Shown here piece after piece: positions 61,005-64,000 of a stretch of 64,000 bases of DNA (position 1 is the stretch's first letter; every line of letters starts with the position of its first letter). Both the position numbers and the translations under genes were made by a program. This DNA comes from Patulibacter americanus DSM 16676 (lineage in GTDB: Bacteria; Actinomycetota; Thermoleophilia; Solirubrobacterales; Solirubrobacteraceae): contig NZ_ATUD01000012.1 of NCBI RefSeq assembly GCF_000420025.1, positions 62,001-126,000 on the forward strand, written 5' to 3'. The notes below the pieces were generated by a model that saw only the letters and a list, made by a program, of their open reading frames with translations, made no database searches and was not told the DNA's origin.

Positions 61005-62090
61005 TCACCCGGCGGGCACGAACGCCGGGTCGGCCTCGTGCTCGCGGAAGAACGCCACCATCGGGCCGACGTACGTCGCCGCGGGCGGGCAGCGCACGCC
61101 GTGGCGGCCCAGCAGCTCGGTCGCCCGGGCGGTGTCGTAGCGGACCTGGTGGTTGAGGTAGAGCAGCGATTCGCGGGGCGTGCCGCCGAGCAGCCGGCGG
61201 ACGGTCCCCAGGCGCAGGCTCTGGTCCACGAGCCCCCACGGCAGGCGGAACGCGGGCGGCTTGCCCGCGTAGGCGCGGCAGAGGAGCGCGTAGAGCTCGG
61301 CGGCCGAGATCGGGTCCGGGTCGACGAGGTGCAGCGTCTCGCCGGCGAAGGCCGAGTCCCCGGCACCGGTGACGATCGCGTCGATCACGAAGTCGATGGG
61401 GACCACGTTGAACGGGGCCGCCATCTGCCCGGGCTGGACGATGGGCGCGTGGCGCCCGACGGCCGAGGCGATCGTGCGCAGCAGGTAGTACGGGCCGTCG
61501 AACTTCTGCGTGACGCCCGTGCGGGAGTCGCCGACGACGATGCCGGGCCGGTAGATCGTGGTCGGCACGTCCTCCATCGACGCGCGGACGATGACCTCGG
61601 CGGCGAACTTCGTCGACTCGTAGTGGTTCTTGAACGCCTGGCCGGCCGCGAGGTCCGCCTCCTTGACGGTCCCCCGGCGCAGGCCGGCCACGTACGAGGT
61701 CGACACGTAGTTGTGGCGCTCGAGCCGCGGGCAGGCCCGGCAGAAGTCGACGACGTTCTGCGTGCCCTCGACGTTGACCCGCTCCGCGATCGACAGCGGG
61801 ACGGCGAGGTCGTAGACGGCGGCGAGGTGGTGCACGGCGACCGTGTCGGCGGTGAGCTGCCGGTAGGTCTCCGCGTCGAGGCCGAGGGCGGGCTTCGTGA
61901 TGTCGCCCGCCTGGATCCGCAGCCGGTCGCCGCGCCCCAGCTCGGCCGCTACCGCCTGGGCCTTCTGCGTCATCCGCGGCTCGACGAGCGCGACCACCGT
62001 GGCCTCGGGGTCCTGATCGAGGAGGAGCGGGATGAGGCGGGCGCCGATGAAGCCCGGGAAGCCGGTGAAGAGGATCGTGCGCGACGCCAT
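61005..62090 (-). CDS. Extended SDR / fatty acyl reductase-like oxidoreductase
   Basis: 361 aa from ATG 62090. The NAD(P)-binding motif TGFPGFIGAR (TGxxGxxG) is at residues 9-18. HHLAAVYDL and NVEGTQNVVDFCR are typical of the NAD_binding_4 group (male-sterility/carboxylic reductase R domains). The catalytic YESTK is the YxxxK motif, and FNVVPIDFVIDAI follows. The reductase or epimerase substrate is unknown; long-chain acyl or steroid substrates are common. The C-terminal half (about 260-361) is a lid. It follows the two-component pair by 44 bp and may be its target. Confidence 0.85.
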   Translation of the reverse strand: MASRTILFTGFPGFIGARLIPLLLDQDPEATVVALVEPRMTQKAQAVAAELGRGDRLRIQAGDITKPALGLDAETYRQLTADTVAVHHLAAVYDLAVPLSIAERVNVEGTQNVVDFCRACPRLERHNYVSTSYVAGLRRGTVKEADLAAGQAFKNHYESTKFAAEVIVRASMEDVPTTIYRPGIVVGDSRTGVTQKFDGPYYLLRTIASAVGRHAPIVQPGQMAAPFNVVPIDFVIDAIVTGAGDSAFAGETLHLVDPDPISAAELYALLCRAYAGKPPAFRLPWGLVDQSLRLGTVRRLLGGTPRESLLYLNHQVRYDTARATELLGRHGVRCPPAATYVGPMVAFFREHEADPAFVPAG

Positions 62091-62134
62091 GGCCGCGGAT
62101 CCTACCCATGCGTAGGAAACGCTCGCCGTGGCCC

Positions 62135-62800
62135 TCAGTCGACGAGCCGGCGCTCCGTCGCCCAGCGCGTCAGCTCGTGGCGGTTGGAGAGCTGGAGCTT
62201 GCGCAGGACGGCGCTCACGTGGTGCTCGACCGTCTTCGGGCTGATCGTCAGCCGGCGGGCGATCTCCTTGTACATGTAGCCGCGGGCGATGAGGCGCAGC
62301 ACCTCGCGCTCGCGGTCCGTGAGCCCGTCGAGCTCGGGGTCGGCGACGAGCGCCACCGCCGCGTCGATGCGGCCGGCGAAGGCGTCGAGGACGAACCCGG
62401 CCAGGCGCGGGGAGAAGACGGCGTCGCCGCCCGCGACCTTCGCGATCGCGCCGACGAGCTCGTCGCCGGAGATCGTCTTGGTGACGTAGCCGCGGGCGCC
62501 GCCGCGGATGAGCGCGATGACGTCCTCGGGCTCGTCGGAGACGGAGAGCGCGAGGACCTTCTGGCCCGGCCGCTTCTCGTGCACGCGGCGCAGCACCTCG
62601 GCCCCGCCGCCGCCCGGCATGTGGACGTCGAGGAGCACGACGTCGGGCTCGCGGTCGAGGATCATGCGGACCGCCTCGTCGACGTCGCCGGCCTCGCCGA
62701 GCACCTCGGCACCGGCGTCGCCGCGGTTCTCGAGCTCGGCGCGCACGCCGGCGCGGAACAGCGCGTGGTCGTCGACGAGCACGACGGTGGGACGGGTCAC
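62135..62800 (-). CDS. NarL/LuxR-family response regulator
   Basis: 221 aa from GTG 62800, whose first bases overlap the kinase stop by 4 bases. The receiver domain has the acidic DD at 10-11, phosphoacceptor Asp58 (VVLLDVHMP), and the switch Ser and Lys (LALSVSDE; YVTKTIS). The C-terminal LuxR HTH is ELDGLTDREREVLRLIARGY, then MYKEIARRLTISPKTVEHHV, the standard GerE motif. It should bind DNA as a dimer on phosphorylation by the adjacent kinase. The gene downstream is the SDR reductase. Confidence 0.95.
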   Translation of the reverse strand: MTRPTVVLVDDHALFRAGVRAELENRGDAGAEVLGEAGDVDEAVRMILDREPDVVLLDVHMPGGGGAEVLRRVHEKRPGQKVLALSVSDEPEDVIALIRGGARGYVTKTISGDELVGAIAKVAGGDAVFSPRLAGFVLDAFAGRIDAAVALVADPELDGLTDREREVLRLIARGYMYKEIARRLTISPKTVEHHVSAVLRKLQLSNRHELTRWATERRLVD

Positions 62801-64000
62801 GATCGGTCCTCCAGGAGCAGTTCGACCTCGGTCCCCTCACCGGGGGCCGAGAGGATGGTGGCGCGTCCGCCGGCGCGGCGCATGCGGCCGACGATGGACT
62901 CGCGCACGCCGCGGCGGTCCGCGGGCAGCGCCTCGGGGTCGAAGCCCTGCCCGCGGTCGCGGACGAAGACCTCGACGCGGCCGTCCTCGGCCTCGGCGAA
63001 GACGGAGATGACGACGGGATCGAGGGCGATCCGGCCGTCGGGGCCCACCTTGCCCGGGGCGCCGGCGGTCGCGGCGGGGCAGGCGTGCCGGGCCGCGTTG
63101 ACCATCGCCTCGCGGGCGGCGGCCACGACGGCGGCGGAGCGATCATCGAGGGGCCGCTCTCCGCTCGTGACGACCTCGATCTCGACGCGGTGCTCCACCT
63201 CGACCGCGGCCGCCGCGGCGCGCAGCGCGGCCATCAGCTCGTCGTCGGGGCGCTCGGAGCGGCCGGAGAGCCAGGTCCGCAGCTCGCGCTCTTGACGACG
63301 CGCGAGCTGGGCGACCTCGCGCGGGTCGTCGCTGCGGCGCTGGATCAGCGCGAGCGTCTGCAGCACGGAGTCGTGCAGGTGCGCGGCGACCTCGGCGCGC
63401 TCGTCGCCGCGGATCCGCTCGGAGCGCTCGGCCTGGGCGCGGCGTGTGGAGCGGCGCCAGAAGGGGGCGACGACGACGGCGATGGCCGCGACGGCGACCA
63501 CGAGCTGCAGGAGCCCGGAGCGCGTGGTGTCCAGCGCGCCGAGCGAGGAGAGGGCGACGAGCGCCCCGAGGACGACGAGGCCGATGCCGCTGCTCAGGAG
63601 CAGGCCGTCGGGGCCGTTGCCGTGCCGGCCCCCGCCGCGTCGGCCGACGACCCGCTGCCAGCCGCTCAGCGGCCGGTCCGCGTCGGCGTCGGGCAGATCG
63701 GTGGTCTGCGCCCAGAGGACGAAGCCGCCGGCCCCGAGCAGCAGGAGGGCCCACGCGCTGATGCCCAGGGCGGACTCCAGCGCCAGCAGGCTGACGAGCG
63801 CGCCGGCGAGGACGAGCACGAAGCCCGCGACGGTCTGGCGGCCGCCGACGGGCAGGGCGGCCGGCGGCGCGGCCAGGCGGGCGGCGCGGATCCGGCGACG
63901 CTCGCCGCGGCGGTCGAGCCACAGGCCGACGCGCGCCGACAGCGCCGCGATCACGAGCAGCGCGCAGGCCACGCCGAGCGCCGCCCGCGCGCCCGTCGCG
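62797..64000 (-). CDS. Sensor histidine kinase of the NarL-partner type, 5' end outside window
   Basis: At least 391 aa are seen; the frame is open to base 64000, so the N-terminus is missing. Four or more membrane helices (VACALLVIAALSARVGLWL; TVAGFVLVLAGALVSLLALE; GLLLSSGIGLVVLGALVALS; LLQLVVAVAAIAVVVAPF) precede the HisKA_3 box AAHLHDSVLQTLALIQRR with the phosphorylatable His. The HATPase domain has AREAMVNAARHA (N box) and VFVRDRGQGFDP (G1), then GTEVELLLEDRS. Overlap with the regulator start shows coupling. A PspC-like N-terminal domain is common in such kinases but is not visible here. Confidence 0.9.
   Translation of the reverse strand, partial: ATGARAALGVACALLVIAALSARVGLWLDRRGERRRIRAARLAAPPAALPVGGRQTVAGFVLVLAGALVSLLALESALGISAWALLLLGAGGFVLWAQTTDLPDADADRPLSGWQRVVGRRGGGRHGNGPDGLLLSSGIGLVVLGALVALSSLGALDTTRSGLLQLVVAVAAIAVVVAPFWRRSTRRAQAERSERIRGDERAEVAAHLHDSVLQTLALIQRRSDDPREVAQLARRQERELRTWLSGRSERPDDELMAALRAAAAAVEVEHRVEIEVVTSGERPLDDRSAAVVAAAREAMVNAARHACPAATAGAPGKVGPDGRIALDPVVISVFAEAEDGRVEVFVRDRGQGFDPEALPADRRGVRESIVGRMRRAGGRATILSAPGEGTEVELLLEDRS

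Overview
The window is very GC-rich bacterial DNA. It has dense, mostly two-strand coding, many GTG starts, G+C-saturated third codon positions and stem-loop terminators without long T tracts. The gene content fits an actinobacterium: prephenate dehydratase with a separate TyrA, a three-domain LigD, PduO, DUF3072 and DUF4031 proteins, and many secreted proteins with basic arginine-rich C-termini. My best guess is Thermoleophilia/Solirubrobacterales (Patulibacter or Conexibacter-like). That placement is inference; no rRNA or marker tree is available here.

Layout. 0-18.8 kb is core-like: two orphan methyl-accepting chemotaxis proteins, LigD, a receiver-only response regulator, tRNA-Trp, a zinc-type CDF transporter with a tripled C-terminal domain, the pheA-tyrA pair, tRNA-Gly, a small K+ channel, and an SD-equipped 13-codon ORF with a hairpin in front of the second chemoreceptor. 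18.9-23.9 kb is a cassette of secreted proteins of slightly different base composition, led by an RTX-like gene split by a frameshift in a G tract. 24-39.6 kb holds tRNA-Pro, a Tat-exported PhoD with a partner, an MFS exporter, a penicillin-acylase with a collagen-like stalk, a HIRAN-like/coiled-coil pair, a SUI1 factor and a choice-of-anchor surface protein.

39.65-48.48 kb is a lower-GC island between near-identical 34/35-bp repeats, abutting tRNA-Leu(CAG). It carries a TPR-CHAT protease-like protein with a small partner, an FRG-domain protein, a decayed endonuclease/exonuclease/phosphatase gene, and a GHKL ATPase-nuclease fusion paired with an HNH protein. This reads as a mobile defence or conflict island and is the best candidate for an undescribed system.

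48.7-64 kb returns to core-like DNA: a glutaminase-STAS-cNMP fusion, tRNA-Glu, an inverted-repeat cluster, glutathione peroxidase, and a four-gene operon of three condensation-fold acyltransferase paralogues plus a glycosyltransferase (probable acylated glycolipid). It continues with cob(I)alamin adenosyltransferase divergent from a DUF4430-like lipoprotein, a secreted protein, an extended SDR reductase, and a NarL-type two-component pair whose kinase runs off the end.
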